Positions 32,410 through 43,324 of a stretch of 64,000 nt of DNA are shown in pieces. The DNA lies in contig CAJNDS010002104.1 in assembly GCA_905221605.1 (NCBI GenBank), positions 266,001 to 330,000 on the forward strand. The letters are read 5' to 3'. A model generated the notes under the pieces. That model made no database searches, was not told the DNA's origin, and saw nothing but the letters and a program-made list of their open reading frames with translations. Origin of the DNA: Symbiodinium natans. Lineage: Eukaryota > Sar > Dinophyceae > Suessiales > Symbiodiniaceae. The first letter of the stretch is position 1. Each line of letters opens with the position of its first letter. The position numbers and the translations under genes are program-made.

Positions 32410-33157
32410 CAATCCTTCTGGCAGCCGTGCAAGCGGCCCAGGCCACCACTCTGCAGTTGCATACGTCGCTCGGAGCCCAGGAAACACACCTCGAGTGAAG
32501 TCCGCAATTCTTACGTTAAGCGTGCGGGTGTCGGGCGAGCACATGTTGCAGTCCAAGTATGCCAGACCCTCCTCTTGCTGCAGCTGCTGCTGCAGAATGC
32601 GACAACTCTTACAGCCTTACGGTGGTCAGTTCTCAAGATCCCTTGTTCACTATCGAGGAGGCTGCCCTCATGTCCAAAATCACATGTGGCATCCTGTACA
32701 TGGCACGGACTACTTGCACTTCCTACACTTTGCTCTGCTGCACCACACTGGCGCTTCAGGATGTAGATGAGGGACCTGCCTCGTGACGAAGATACAAGTT
32801 TCACAGGGATTGTTGGTTGCACTAGATGCCAACTTAGAACCAAGGCTTTGTGAGAACCCACCAGTCAAGTATGGAGATGATTATAGGACCACACAGACCA
32901 AGACTCCTTACAGATGATCTTGCAAAACAATCCGCAAATCATTGCTTTCATTCGCCAAACTGCGTAGCAAAAAGGTTTCATGGAGAGAGGCTGGGCTTCA
33001 TCATGAGTCAACAAACCCAGGCGACGGCTAACGCAGATAGAACTTGAAAGACATCTAGGCCAGTCTTCGCAACATTTTTTGGGCTACCTTGGATCTGTGG
33101 CTCAAATCAAATCTCTTCTCAGAAGCCTACAGATGACTTCCAAGCTACAGTATGTTT
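32410..33157. other. Unassigned stretch downstream of the methyltransferase gene
   Basis: No repeat or gene recognised between the minisatellite and the stop codon at 33158. No recognisable polyadenylation signal was identified. Confidence 0.5.
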
Positions 33158-34393
33158 TCAGCCACGTGAAGTCGCAGATGAGTTCCGGCTTGCTTTGCGA
33201 AGCCTTGCTATGAACATGGCACCTGTAGCACTGAAGCGGGGATCAAACCTGCACGCACCGCGCAGGTTGAACGCAGGGGTGCATGGCACATGTCTGCCTT
33301 GTATTATGCAACGGGCATGTTCCGACAGTGTGCTTGCTGCATGGACAGCCTCCAATTCATTCAGGCTGCCGCTTGCTGATGCAGACTCGTCACACTTGCT
33401 GCCGCATATGGATGCATTGACGCCACTCTTCTCGCTTGTCATCTCCCAGGGCAGTTCGTCAAGCTCGGCGATTGGCTCCGTGTCCAGAAAGCGACGGACG
33501 ACCTCCTCGTTCTGTGCCTCGGAAAAACTGCATGTGGAGTACACTAGCACTCCATTTTCCTTGAGAAGCTCAAAGCCGCGTTTCAGAAGGTTGTACTGCA
33601 GTTCTGCTAGCTCCCCGCGCTTCTGCTTGCTCAACCAGGGCATGTGTTCCTCCAGCGTTTGTAGATTTGAGACGCGGCCACGATGATCGAAAAACTTGCG
33701 GATGTGCTTTAGCGAGCCATCATGAGCACATTCCGCATCGACAAGCACGCGATCGAAAAGCTCTGGAGCACCCGCAGCCTCTGTCTTCTGCCTCTTCCTT
33801 CTGCTCTGCTTTCTGTCACCACGAGTCAGCCCCTGAGACAAAAGCTCCTCTCCATCGTAGTTCCATGTCTGCCCATCTGCCAGCCAGAGCCCCTTCACAG
33901 ACTCCTGAACTTGACAACGCTTCACTTGACTTCTTGCGACTGTGAGGCGCTGATGCGAGCAGTCGATGCCGGTGACAAGGCAAACGTCAGCAAGGCAGCA
34001 GAGTTTCGTTCCAGGAGCACAGCAGATTTCTAGGACGTGTTCCCCCTGACATGGGCCTAAAGCCCAAACTGCCGCCAAGCTTGACGCATCCATACCAAAC
34101 ACAGACCCGCGCGCGTAAAGATCGCTCTTTCGGATGTTGGCCGTCTCAGGCACACGAAAGACTCGAAGCTTGGAGTCGGGCTTTGAGAAGTCCTCAAGCC
34201 ACCGAACTTCCAAAACTTCTTCTTTGGAGCAGGATAAGTGCGCCGCTATGGCTTCTGCATCTAACGATGGATCCCTGATCCGAACATAGCGCTCCTCCGT
34301 CACACTCAGTATGGCCTTGTACTCGTCGACGGTGAATGGACAGCTCCCCAGATAGTCATTGAAGATCTCCGGCAGCTCCAACGCGCTTGTCAT
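33158..34393 (-). CDS. NSUN-family RNA cytosine-5 methyltransferase
   Basis: An uninterrupted 411-residue frame; an in-frame TGA lies six codons upstream of the ATG, supporting this start. Residues about 1-115 form a variable N-terminal region. Residues 124-130 (CCAPGTK) are the S-adenosylmethionine-binding motif. Residues 218-227 (VDAECAHDGS) are motif IV, with the product-release Cys222 and Glu in place of the usual Pro. Residues 285-299 (YSTCSFSEAQNEEVV) are motif VI, with the expected nucleophile Cys288. Residues 380-400 (CRFDPRFSATGAMFIARLRK) give the C-terminal motif ending the fold. A basic insertion (RGDRKQSRRKRQK, about 191-203) and a Ser/Glu-rich insertion (about 315-355) interrupt the domain. 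By family knowledge the enzyme makes 5-methylcytosine in tRNA or rRNA; the subfamily and target are not determined. No PUA domain is obvious. The intronless structure may reflect a retrocopy. Confidence 0.9.
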   Translation of the reverse strand: MTSALELPEIFNDYLGSCPFTVDEYKAILSVTEERYVRIRDPSLDAEAIAAHLSCSKEEVLEVRWLEDFSKPDSKLRVFRVPETANIRKSDLYARGSVFGMDASSLAAVWALGPCQGEHVLEICCAPGTKLCCLADVCLVTGIDCSHQRLTVARSQVKRCQVQESVKGLWLADGQTWNYDGEELLSQGLTRGDRKQSRRKRQKTEAAGAPELFDRVLVDAECAHDGSLKHIRKFFDHRGRVSNLQTLEEHMPWLSKQKRGELAELQYNLLKRGFELLKENGVLVYSTCSFSEAQNEEVVRRFLDTEPIAELDELPWEMTSEKSGVNASICGSKCDESASASGSLNELEAVHAASTLSEHARCIIQGRHVPCTPAFNLRGACRFDPRFSATGAMFIARLRKASRNSSATSRG

Positions 34394-34599
34394 GTGGCTG
34401 CAGGACGCTCAGTTCAGTTGGAGCAAGGGGCCGGCGGCCGGCATAACATCTTGTGATAAATGTGAAAACCAGAGTGTAAACGCACATGAATACAAACATG
34501 TACAAACATACGTACATTTACCGCGGGAAAAGTTGTGTGTAGCAAAGCAGCAATGCAGAGAGGGTGCCATGCCTCGTGGCTTTCGGCAGGTTACAATTG

Positions 34600-34667
34600 C
34601 GAAGGGGTAGTCTTTGATCACCTCCCGCTTACTGAGCGGGTGCTCTACCAACCAAGCTAACGAGCAG
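34600..34667 (-). tRNA. tRNA-like sequence, probably a pseudogene or SINE head
   Basis: The minus strand reads TTAGCTTGGTTGGTAGAGCA, a canonical D-arm/A-box. A perfect 5-bp anticodon stem (CCCGC/GCGGG) follows, closing the seven-base loop TCAGTAA. Next comes GGTGATCAAAGACTACC, a near B-box with a weak T-stem. Read straightforwardly the anticodon is AGT (Thr), but position 33 is C rather than the invariant T, and the acceptor ends do not pair. It is therefore more likely a decayed tRNA gene or tRNA-derived retroelement head than a functional tRNA. It lies about 200 bp upstream of the methyltransferase ATG on the same strand. Confidence 0.45.
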
Positions 34668-34773
34668 GAAAACAGACATGGATGTTCCGCGAATAGGGGA
34701 ATCCCGGATTCACTCCCAAGAGACTCTAAACCAAGTCATTAGTTCGAGAGACTGCGGTGCGAGGATGACCCAA

Positions 34774-34825
34774 GTGTAGGGTTTCTTTCCCCTTGGACCA
34801 CTTCTCGGGTTTAGGGGTGTAGAGT
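34774..34825. repeat. Telomere-associated shared motif, copy 2
   Basis: AAGTGTAGGGTTTCTTTCCC, then CTTGGACCACTTCTCGGGTTTAGGGG. It matches the modules at 8306 and 41565 in order and sequence. Confidence 0.5.
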
Positions 34826-35638
34826 CTCGCTCCCCAAGTTTCCGGCCTGCACTGCTGCTACCGTACCACTCTGCAGGGAAAGTCAAGGAGGCCTTCCGGG
34901 ATAGAGTTTGGGGAGGACGCCGGAGTTCTGAGGATCTGCTGAGGCCACGGGGCATTGGCTGACTCAAAAGAACAGCACGGCACTAGATTTAATTGCGTCA
35001 GGGTGTTCTATGCGTGTGTGGCACTTAGCTTGAGACTCCCCAGCAGAAGGAGACATGCTCTGGGGCGCCGGCATGCTCGAGCATGTGGGCCATGCCGCGT
35101 TGATTCTGCATTGGGTCGGCTATCCGAAGGCCCAAGTATGTTGACATACAAGCTGGGCATATGCGTCCACTCAGAAACATGGCTCTAGTTACGACGGTCA
35201 AAAACAAGCGGAAAGCACACACTCACACACAACATGCAAGGACTGACCGACTGCATCGGCATCTTTGCAGCATGACATTCATTACGTGCAGGCATGTAAG
35301 GCAAGAATATGCACACCTTCAGTCAGGGTCCTCTTCTTCATCGATGGACCCCACATGAAACTCCAGGTGCGCCTGATGCTCAGAGGCAACATCTGGCAAG
35401 GCAAAGCATGCACTCTCCCTGAACCACAGGGGTCCTTCTCATGAGCACGGGGGACTTCGAAAAGCGTTGCGTGCAACTTCGGCGCTCATGTTCTAGCCAT
35501 GATCATTCGATGCCCCAGGGTGAACCCTTGCCTCGACCCGTCCTGCTGGGACTTGATGGCGCAAAATCACGTAGCGCATGCCATTGGGCAGCACACCACG
35601 CCTTGCAATGCAGAAGCAGGCTAACAAGATGTTGCCAC
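34826..35638. other. Unassigned stretch
   Basis: No gene or repeat recognised. Confidence 0.5.
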
Positions 35639-35721
35639 GGGGGTTTACGAAAATAAGGGACTCCTAGTCTAGACCCCAAATAGTAGGATTCCCTTATAAT
35701 AAGGAACCGATAAGGTCCCCC
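35639..35721. mobile_element. Family B mini-element, copy 2
   Basis: Begins GGGGGTTTACGAAAATAAGG and ends CCGATAAGGTCCCCC. Its reverse complement is collinear with 52759-52846, sharing AAGGGAATCCTACTATTTGG. Target duplication is unclear. Confidence 0.65.
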
Positions 35722-37721
35722 TCATCTTCCACATGTCTACTACAGAGAGTTCCGCGGATACGAGTCAAAATCCTCTTGTCAGTCACGCAGCTTGTCTGAA
35801 ACCCTTTGTTGCGCGTGGCGACGTAGCAGTGGACTGGAGCAGCAGATATCCACATTGTACTGTTGTGGACGCGGACTCTGTCGTCCTACATTGCTTGGCC
35901 TTCAGGTCTTAATAAAGACCTCTGGAGGAGTAGGGAGTCGTGAGGCTCGGCGGGCGCAATTGGTGCAGGAAGCATTCATGGTTCAACCTACTCCATGCAT
36001 GGCAGCGCGCGAACACTTCAGGATCTTTCAAGTTTCATGCTTGCCAATGCCTCTCTGGAAGGCCGGACGACGACTCATCTGTCTTGATTGCTGCCGGCAT
36101 CTCCTGCAGTTGCGTGGACCGGGACTCATGAACCACAATTCCGGAACCGTTCGATCGCCCAACCACCGCCCCCATTCTTCATATCTGTAGAGATCATGAT
36201 GTTTAAGTGCCAAGGACGACCCCAGTAACAATGAATAACACACCCAGTGCGCTTCGTTTCAACAGTCAAGAGTTAGGCATTGCATATCCCCCCATCAACC
36301 CAGTACGCTTCCACCGACTTCCAAGAAGCCAATCACACCCATAACCCGTTCCTAGCTGGGTAGTGGAACTTCAGCCTCACGTCGGTGTCGGGCCTGAACG
36401 GCTGTGGCCTTGCACGCCGAGGCAGTCTTGCACGTCGACGATTGCTTCTTCCTTCCCTCAGGCAACGTCAAGCAAATTTGGCGGGCACTTAGCGAACAGG
36501 TTAAATGGCATCAGCAGAACCAGCTGCAATTTCTTGCTCTGTCTTTTTTGCTCCAGATCACCTCCACAAGGACTCTAATCTGGGGTCTTAGCTATGTCAA
36601 GAGAACTTCATGGCACAGCCGCACCAACTTGGACCCTTAAATGGGTGCAAAATCTCTGATGTTGGAATGATTCCGGTGGAAATAACCATGCGGAAATCAC
36701 CACGCATGACCTTTGACCGCAGCTCAACCTCCCTGGCTGAGCCTGTGCTGCAGCAGCTGCTGCACATCTCTGCCTGGGACGCCTCTGCAAGTACACGGTA
36801 AAGCTTCCGATCTCTACCATTCTGAATGATGTGTTGTGCATGTTTTTTCATTCCATGTGGGCTTGGTCGGGGGTTCAAGGAACACGTCGAGGTCGTAGTC
36901 TCTTTCAGACTAAAGTGCGGTTGCGATGCCAACTTGTCTACAAGAAGAAGGACGAGCTTGGAACGACCATGCCAGCATTGATTTGTGTTCTGAATGGGTC
37001 GTATAGGGTTCGTGAGAGACTGTCTACTAAACTGCATACAGATGCATGCCCTCTCAAGGTGCCACTCCTACACGTACATGTCGAAAGCGCCTCATTGCCG
37101 CAACTCCTGCGGCCAAAACCATGGTGCCGGCGGCAGCCGAGGATGCGCCTTGATACTTGACACTCTACAGCAGCCCAGTAGCATCCATGCGACATGCCCC
37201 TACGATGGCATGCTTTGCTTTCATCAACGCTCATTCCGAGGGGCTGTGCAAACCTTGCAAGTCCCTGGTGATCTTCATGACTTTGAAGGGTACTCTAGGC
37301 TAACAAAACACATAGCGACGCTAGATCCGAGCGAACAGGACGTGCCATGCCGAACTCGAATGCGCACCTCGCTGTGGAGCCTCATGGCCCGTGCGATCGC
37401 GCCGCAAATCGAACCTGCAAGCATAGTGGCATAGTGTCATTCAGCAAAGGCATGTTTGGCACCTTTTTTTTGAAGGCAAATGAAGCCACCGAAAGCATAC
37501 CATCTACATTGAGTCTGCACGTCACGCAGCATCCCACATGGACATGCTGAGAAGCAGAGGTTTGTGTGTCAAGAAACCTGCAGGCAGTCCGTGACACCAC
37601 CGTTGAATCTGGGTGCCCTCGGAACTATCAACAAAACTCCTCGCCTAGCGACCGGCACTGCTTGCGGAGCCCCGAGGGCAAAGGCCTCACCGTCATAGCT
37701 TCCATCTTTGTATGCCAAGGG
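35722..37721. other. Unassigned stretch
   Basis: Overlapping open frames up to 146 codons on both strands with no recognised domain, and no repeats. Confidence 0.4.
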
Positions 37722-37991
37722 CCCCTAAACCCTAAACCCTAAACCCTGATAATGGGGGGCCTTGCTGGTCCCAGGATGAGAGTGCGTTCGGGGTGTGGCC
37801 AAGGGGTCCGGCTGCCCCTGTTGCTGCTTGAAGAGGCCTTCTGGGCATTTCGGCCACAGACCCCCAATAACTACGAAGCGTTTAGGGTTTAGGGTTAAGG
37901 GTTAGGGTTTAACAAGGAAAGGCCAATCTTTCCTGAAATAAGAACCATCATCAAGCATAGTGCCCATCATAACCACAATAAACATCGTCAT

Positions 37992-38025
<34 letters not shown>

Positions 38026-38046
38026 CAACATTACTCGTAGTGATCA
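37722..38046. repeat. Two short telomere-like arrays and an (ATC)n repeat
   Basis: CCCTAAA units at 37722-37748 and TTTAGGG units at 37879-37911 face each other across 130 bp. An (ATC)n run of about 10 units lies at 37990-38026. Confidence 0.9.
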
Positions 38047-39009
38047 TCACACTGTAGCATTATTTATCATAAACAAACTTGCTAATAAACCAGGGGGAGC
38101 TCCCAAGCGCCCCCATGTTCCCAACCCTGAGAGCCCAAGGTCAAAGATGAAGGTGTCAAAGAATGCAGCTCTGCGTTCTGAATAGCAGCCTAGTGCCACG
38201 ATGTGACACAGGGCAAAGGATGTTAGGGGTGGGCTTGTGAATTTAACGTAGGGCACGCCATCGTCAACGTTTCATGAGAACTGGCCAACCTCGGAGAGGA
38301 GTGCCATGGCGATCGCGTGAAGCTGGTGGCTGTGGCAATCGGAGAACTCCACAACAACAATCGAGAAATGGCAATTGCTGCAGCTGCTGATGAATTGTCG
38401 TTCACTTCACGCATCAATCTACAGCCTCATGCTTGAACTCAGCGCTGTGACGCGGTGTGTTGCTGGTTGCTCATTGTTCACATGCAGCTGCAACATCTTT
38501 GTCAGCACGTCCGGCAGAGAAGTTTGACTGTCTCAACTGCGCCTGAAGAATTCAATTGTTTCAAGAAAAGCACAAAGTATCAACTCAGTTCCAAACTTGA
38601 GACGGCTTAGGGCTATTCTGTTCCGACTGCGCACGGGCCTTTTGACAAGAGTGCGTCCAAAGGGTCGCTAGCAGATGGACTTGACTCATGGTACGTTGCT
38701 CTCCCACTGTTTTAATCTGTTTTGACGAAGCAACTGGAGTGAGAACAACAATTTAGCCATCTACGCAGACTAATTTAGGAGCCTTGCTCTGCCTGATTTG
38801 TCAGACATGCATCGCGCGCTGAAGGCGCTCTGCCGCTCGATGGGCGGCGCCTTCTCCATCACGCAGAGCCCCCTGTCCGCAGCACATCTTGCAGGTGTGT
38901 GGGCCTAATTGCCTGGACACCCTACCACAACACGCAGTGGAGCGCAACCATGGCGAAGAAACACAATGGCCAGGCAGCCAAGCAGAGGGTCCAAATCTGT
39001 GAGTGTAGA
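38047..39009. other. Unassigned stretch
   Basis: No gene or repeat recognised. Confidence 0.5.
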
Positions 39010-39095
39010 GGTCTTATGGTAGTTACATGGTCCCTTAATTGGGGAACCCTTTTAGACCCTTTATACACCCTGTAAATAGCAGGGCCCAGGTGGGT
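39010..39095. mobile_element. Family H mini-element, copy 2
   Basis: GTAGTTACATGGTCCCTTAA, then ACCCTTTTAGACCC, ACACCCTGTAAAT and GGGCCCAGG. The block order is collinear with 5523-5625. Confidence 0.5.
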
Positions 39096-39625
39096 ATTCC
39101 GACCCGTCGATTCTATGTGTAGCGCGTGGCAAGCTTGGCACCTCGATGTAGCCGTTGCCGAAACCAATGTGGTAGTCAGAGCCTGACTGCAACGAATCAT
39201 GTCCCAAAGCAACCGAAACAGCCGAAGGAATCGCGCAACGGCCCCCGGCCAAAAAAATACCCAATCCGGCGAGAATCGTCAAGGCTAGCCTAGACCGCTA
39301 CGACAGGAGACCCTTTCTGACTTGAACATTCCATGCCAAAGTGGCCATAGCGCATCTGCTTCGCTGTCATCTGCTTTATAGGCCCAAAGTTGGCCAAAGG
39401 GTGCTCAAAACTGCGGTCGTGCCATCCCCACATGCCCCACACCCGGCCAACGGTCTGTGAGGGAGCTGGGTTTTAGTTGAAAGTTGAAAGAACTAGCGTG
39501 GCGGGCCTGAACTTCGCGGCTGAGTACCAAGCCCAAAGCGCAACCAATAGTGCACAAGCAAGCGGTGACACGGCAAGTCTTGCTTCATGGATGCTGCGCT
39601 GGCAGCTGCTCCTGTGTCCATGTCA

Positions 39626-39669
39626 CCCTAAACCCTAAACCCTAAACCCTAAACCCTAAACCCTAAACC

Positions 39670-39736
<67 letters not shown>

Positions 39737-39748
39737 ACCCTAAACCCT
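39626..39748. repeat. Telomere-like array with a pure variant block
   Basis: Six perfect CCCTAAA units (39626-39667) are followed by ten perfect CCCTCAA units (39668-39737), then one CCCTAAA unit and a partial unit. The switch between sequence types is abrupt and in register. Confidence 0.98.
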
Positions 39749-39847
39749 GCCTGCCAAGAAGACGTTGGGGAGCTTCTCCATGTTTTGGAAGGCTGTCCAG
39801 AACCTTGGAGCTGCAGTGCTGCACGACCGTGACCCATTGCAAAGCTT

Positions 39848-40315
39848 CGTTATATATATATATACATACATAATATAGTATCGTTATATATATATATATA
39901 TACATAATATAGTATAGTATAGCATAATATGACATTATGTTATATAATATTATATGATATTTACATTACATGATATGATATGATATTATATTCGATTAGA
40001 CTATATGATAGTGTATTGTATTGTATTATATTATATTGTATTATATTCTATTATTATATGTTGACATATGTTCTATGATATAATATTGTATATTATATTA
40101 TATCATATTATATCAAATTATATCATGTTATATCATATTATATCATACTATATTATAGATCATATTTTATGATTCTGATATTATATTAAATATGTTGATA
40201 TTATATATATATATATACAGACATATATATATATATATATGCACATATATGTAAAGACATCTGTATTTGACATTTATACTCGTGTGTATGTGTGTATTGG
40301 TATGTATATATATAG
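39848..40315. repeat. AT-rich block, about 470 bp
   Basis: Almost exclusively A and T, built from TATAT, ATATTATA, TGATAT and CATATATA words. It lies 100 bp from the 39626-39748 telomere-like array. A run of about 18 C follows at 40603-40621. Confidence 0.95.
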
Positions 40316-41296
40316 AGGGATAGAGCTATGTGGCTGTGGTTGAATTTGTTTACTCCAAAAACTGGCTATTCTTGTGCTTATTTGGTATGACTGGTGATCA
40401 TTGCATGCGCAACTAAGGCTTGGTGATGGCGACAGCCATCAACCTACTTCCTCCTATCGCCGTGAGGGTGTAGACTTCGAGTGTGAAATCTTGAATATAG
40501 GGACAGAAATAAGTGATTTGACTTTGCACCACGTATTGGCATCCGAAGCCTATGCCCCTGAGTGACAGGACAGGTTTTCCAAAACAAGATCAGTTGCCAG
40601 CGCCCCCCCCCCCCCCCCCCCACACCTCCGCAACCCCGTTAAGCCAAGCAGCGCCGGAACCGACATGACACCTGGTGTGAAGAAGCCGGTGTAAGCTCCC
40701 CGAGCAAATGGCTGATCCTGGGTGGACAGGCAAGAGCGCGCCACGGACTGGAAATAGCAGCATAGCTAGTTAGCCTGAGCAGGCTTGAGCCATTCAATCT
40801 CAGCATCCGCCCAGTTGTGCGTCACGAAGCTTGGTCTCAGTGTTTTGGCCTTCCGGCTGAGAGGTGGCTCAAAGGCACGCATCTGACACCGATCATGAAT
40901 CAAGTGTCCTAGTACATCCTCGCATGGCCTTTGAGCTGTTGAAGCTCATCGCCAGGAACTCCAGGAAGCGCTCCTGTCAAAGTCACAAAAACAGCACTTG
41001 TAAGCCTGTTGCTTCACTTCCACGGCATGGAAGGCCTGCTGCTCATTCTGGCTCATCTGTAGAAAATGAAGGTTCTGCCGGCCCTCCACAAAACACACCT
41101 AGGCTTCATGGTCAAGGGCTCCCTGCACTCAAACCACATGTTCCATCATGGGCAAGCCTCTTATGGGCCAAGAGGCGATAACACCAAGTCGTCTGGAGTA
41201 GGGCGAGTGGTCCATGCACTGGACAAACCTTGATTTCTGACAGACCAAGTCTACGTTCTGTTCGTCCATCCGTTTGTTGTGCATCATGACACAAAT
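40316..41296. other. Unassigned stretch
   Basis: Apart from the poly-C tract at 40603-40621, nothing recognised. Confidence 0.5.
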
Positions 41297-41402
41297 GGGG
41301 GTTTACGATATTCGGGTTTGCCTAGTTGCGGTGTCCTTATTCTAAGGGGATCCCACTATTTGGGGGGTCTATTTTAGGAGCGCCCTATTTTCGTAAACCC
41401 CC
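41297..41402. mobile_element. Family B mini-element, copy 3
   Basis: A 106-bp element with ends GGGGGTTTACGATATTCGGG and CCCTATTTTCGTAAACCCCC. CAAAT occurs on both sides (41292-41296 and 41403-41407). The internal block ATCCCACTATTTGGGGGGTC is shared with the copies at 35639 (inverse) and 52759. Confidence 0.8.
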
Positions 41403-41548
41403 CAAATCATGACCAGGCCAGGCACAAAGGCAGATCGGTGTCGGGGGCGGGGAGCGACAGCTTCGGTGGCAGGCTCGTGGACAGGATTTCACCCTGCAGG
41501 CCAAGCTCCCTCCACCATGGCCCTTCCTTGTAGACGGCTGCCTGAATG

Positions 41549-41634
41549 GGTTTAGGGTTTAGCCTCGGTACACTTCTCGATTTGTTTAGGGTTTAGGGTT
41601 TAGGGTTTAGGGTTTAGGGTTTAGGGTTTAGGGA
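41549..41634. repeat. Telomere-like array with shared motif, copy 3
   Basis: A short TTTAGGG pair, then the module GGTACACTTCTCGATTTG (41577-41584 region), then seven TTTAGGG units to 41633. The module matches those at 8306 and 34774. Confidence 0.9.
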
Positions 41635-43324
41635 TCACGGGCATATGCCGACACTGCATCCCAAGCAGATACCGGGCGAGAGGTTCTTGGAAGAACCGAT
41701 GTCATCTCATGCGGCGAATCTCGTCTGCAATCTGCCTACCGCAAGCAGCACAAGTGTCTGTCAGGTGGCCAGCTTGAGCGAAGTCCCCATCGGCATCCTT
41801 ATAGACTTCAAGCGAACTTCCGTACTGTGCGTTGGAGAACAGCTTTTCAACGGGGAGCCTAAGTCATAAACATAAACAATGTGGGGGGGGGGGGGTGACC
41901 CAATCCTCAGTGAGCCGCCAAAGTTATTTTGCGTAGGGCGAAGGCTCTATCGGAGTCCCTCCTTTAAAATTCGAACCTTCCAGCAAAGCACCCCACAAGA
42001 GACACTTGCGATTGCGCTTTCTCGCTGCGCCGCTGGCTTTCATTCGTCTGCCTACTTTTGCTGAACGCTTTCGTTGCTCCATAAGGATCTAGATGTTCGA
42101 TACCTGTCATCCTGTCACTCATGATGGCACCAACATTCGGCCCAGTTTCCGCTGCAACCACTGGGCATCGGCACCACCCAAAGGCGGATCGAAACTTATA
42201 CCCAATATTGCTGAAGGAGGTCCTGGCTCTATGTTTGTCAATACTAAGAATCTGGGCAGTGTTCCCTCCGAGTCCTGTGAGGATTGCTGCTCGCGCACGG
42301 AAACTCTTCCCTGATCGAACGCGGACCTCCACGCCCTCACCTTAGCCGATGAGGCCGTGGCAAAAGCTGCTGAGCTACTACTAGACAGCCCAGGCACGGT
42401 CGGATTTGACAGAGGTCACCTCCTGGCCCAAGAGCACAGAATCCCCAAGCTTCGCGGCAATGCGGAGTGGGATGGCTTGAGTTCCTCAGGCCCAGGCTGT
42501 GGCTGCGCGTCCAAGAGTATTTTAAAACTATCTATTACTTGATTCATAGATGACTACAATATGATTGCATTTTGATGCATGAAGGAATGTATTTAAAAGC
42601 AGGTTCATAGTTATTTGATTGCTCTGTGCTTGTATTCATATGAGTATCTATGTATTTATACAGTTGTTGTTATAGCGTTAACTGTACTGATATTGATATG
42701 GCCATGCCACGAAGGCCACAACAACAAGGCTTGACAACTGCATCGGCGCCTCCGCGCACTCGATACTGCGAGTCTGCGCCCTTGCTGTTGCAGCCTTCCA
42801 CATGCTTCCCCGCGCCAAGAGAGGCAGACAGTGCCTAGTATATTAGTATATTGGTTCATGGGGATAGTAGTGTGCTAGAAAAGATGGTGTGTTGTCAGAC
42901 TGTTATACTGAATCTCGTCCTTGAGACATTCTCGCGCTGCACAAGACGCGCAGGCATGAGCAGCTATCTCGCATCGAAGACTCAGAGCAAATCTTTGCAG
43001 CTGCATAAGATGTCCACGGCCACATAATTACGAGTACCTCTACCATTTGGACCATTAAAACAGTCAGGCCATGTCAAACCTTCTCAATCTCCATGCCTTT
43101 GAAGGACAGGAGGTTGTACAGGAATGAGACCGCTTCTGGCTCCTGTGCGTTTTTCTCGTGGATGCCTCAGCACTTGCAGCGAGAACAGGCGTCTTGCAAC
43201 TGCAGACGATGAGGTATCAAACCAAAGGGGCACAGTGTCCCAGTGATGCCGACAAAGGTCAGTTTCTCAGCACCTGCTCGGCATCCTGCCCAAGGCGTAG
43301 CAGGCCGTTACCGTAACTTAGAAA
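41635..43324. other. Unassigned stretch
   Basis: A G-run (about 14 G) at 41881-41895; otherwise no gene or repeat recognised. Confidence 0.4.

Noticed and set aside
31570-32556. Minus-strand open frames of 241-328 codons full of VCVFL repeats
   Set aside because: They are the translation of the 15-bp minisatellite in all three frames; unit length divisible by three keeps every frame open.
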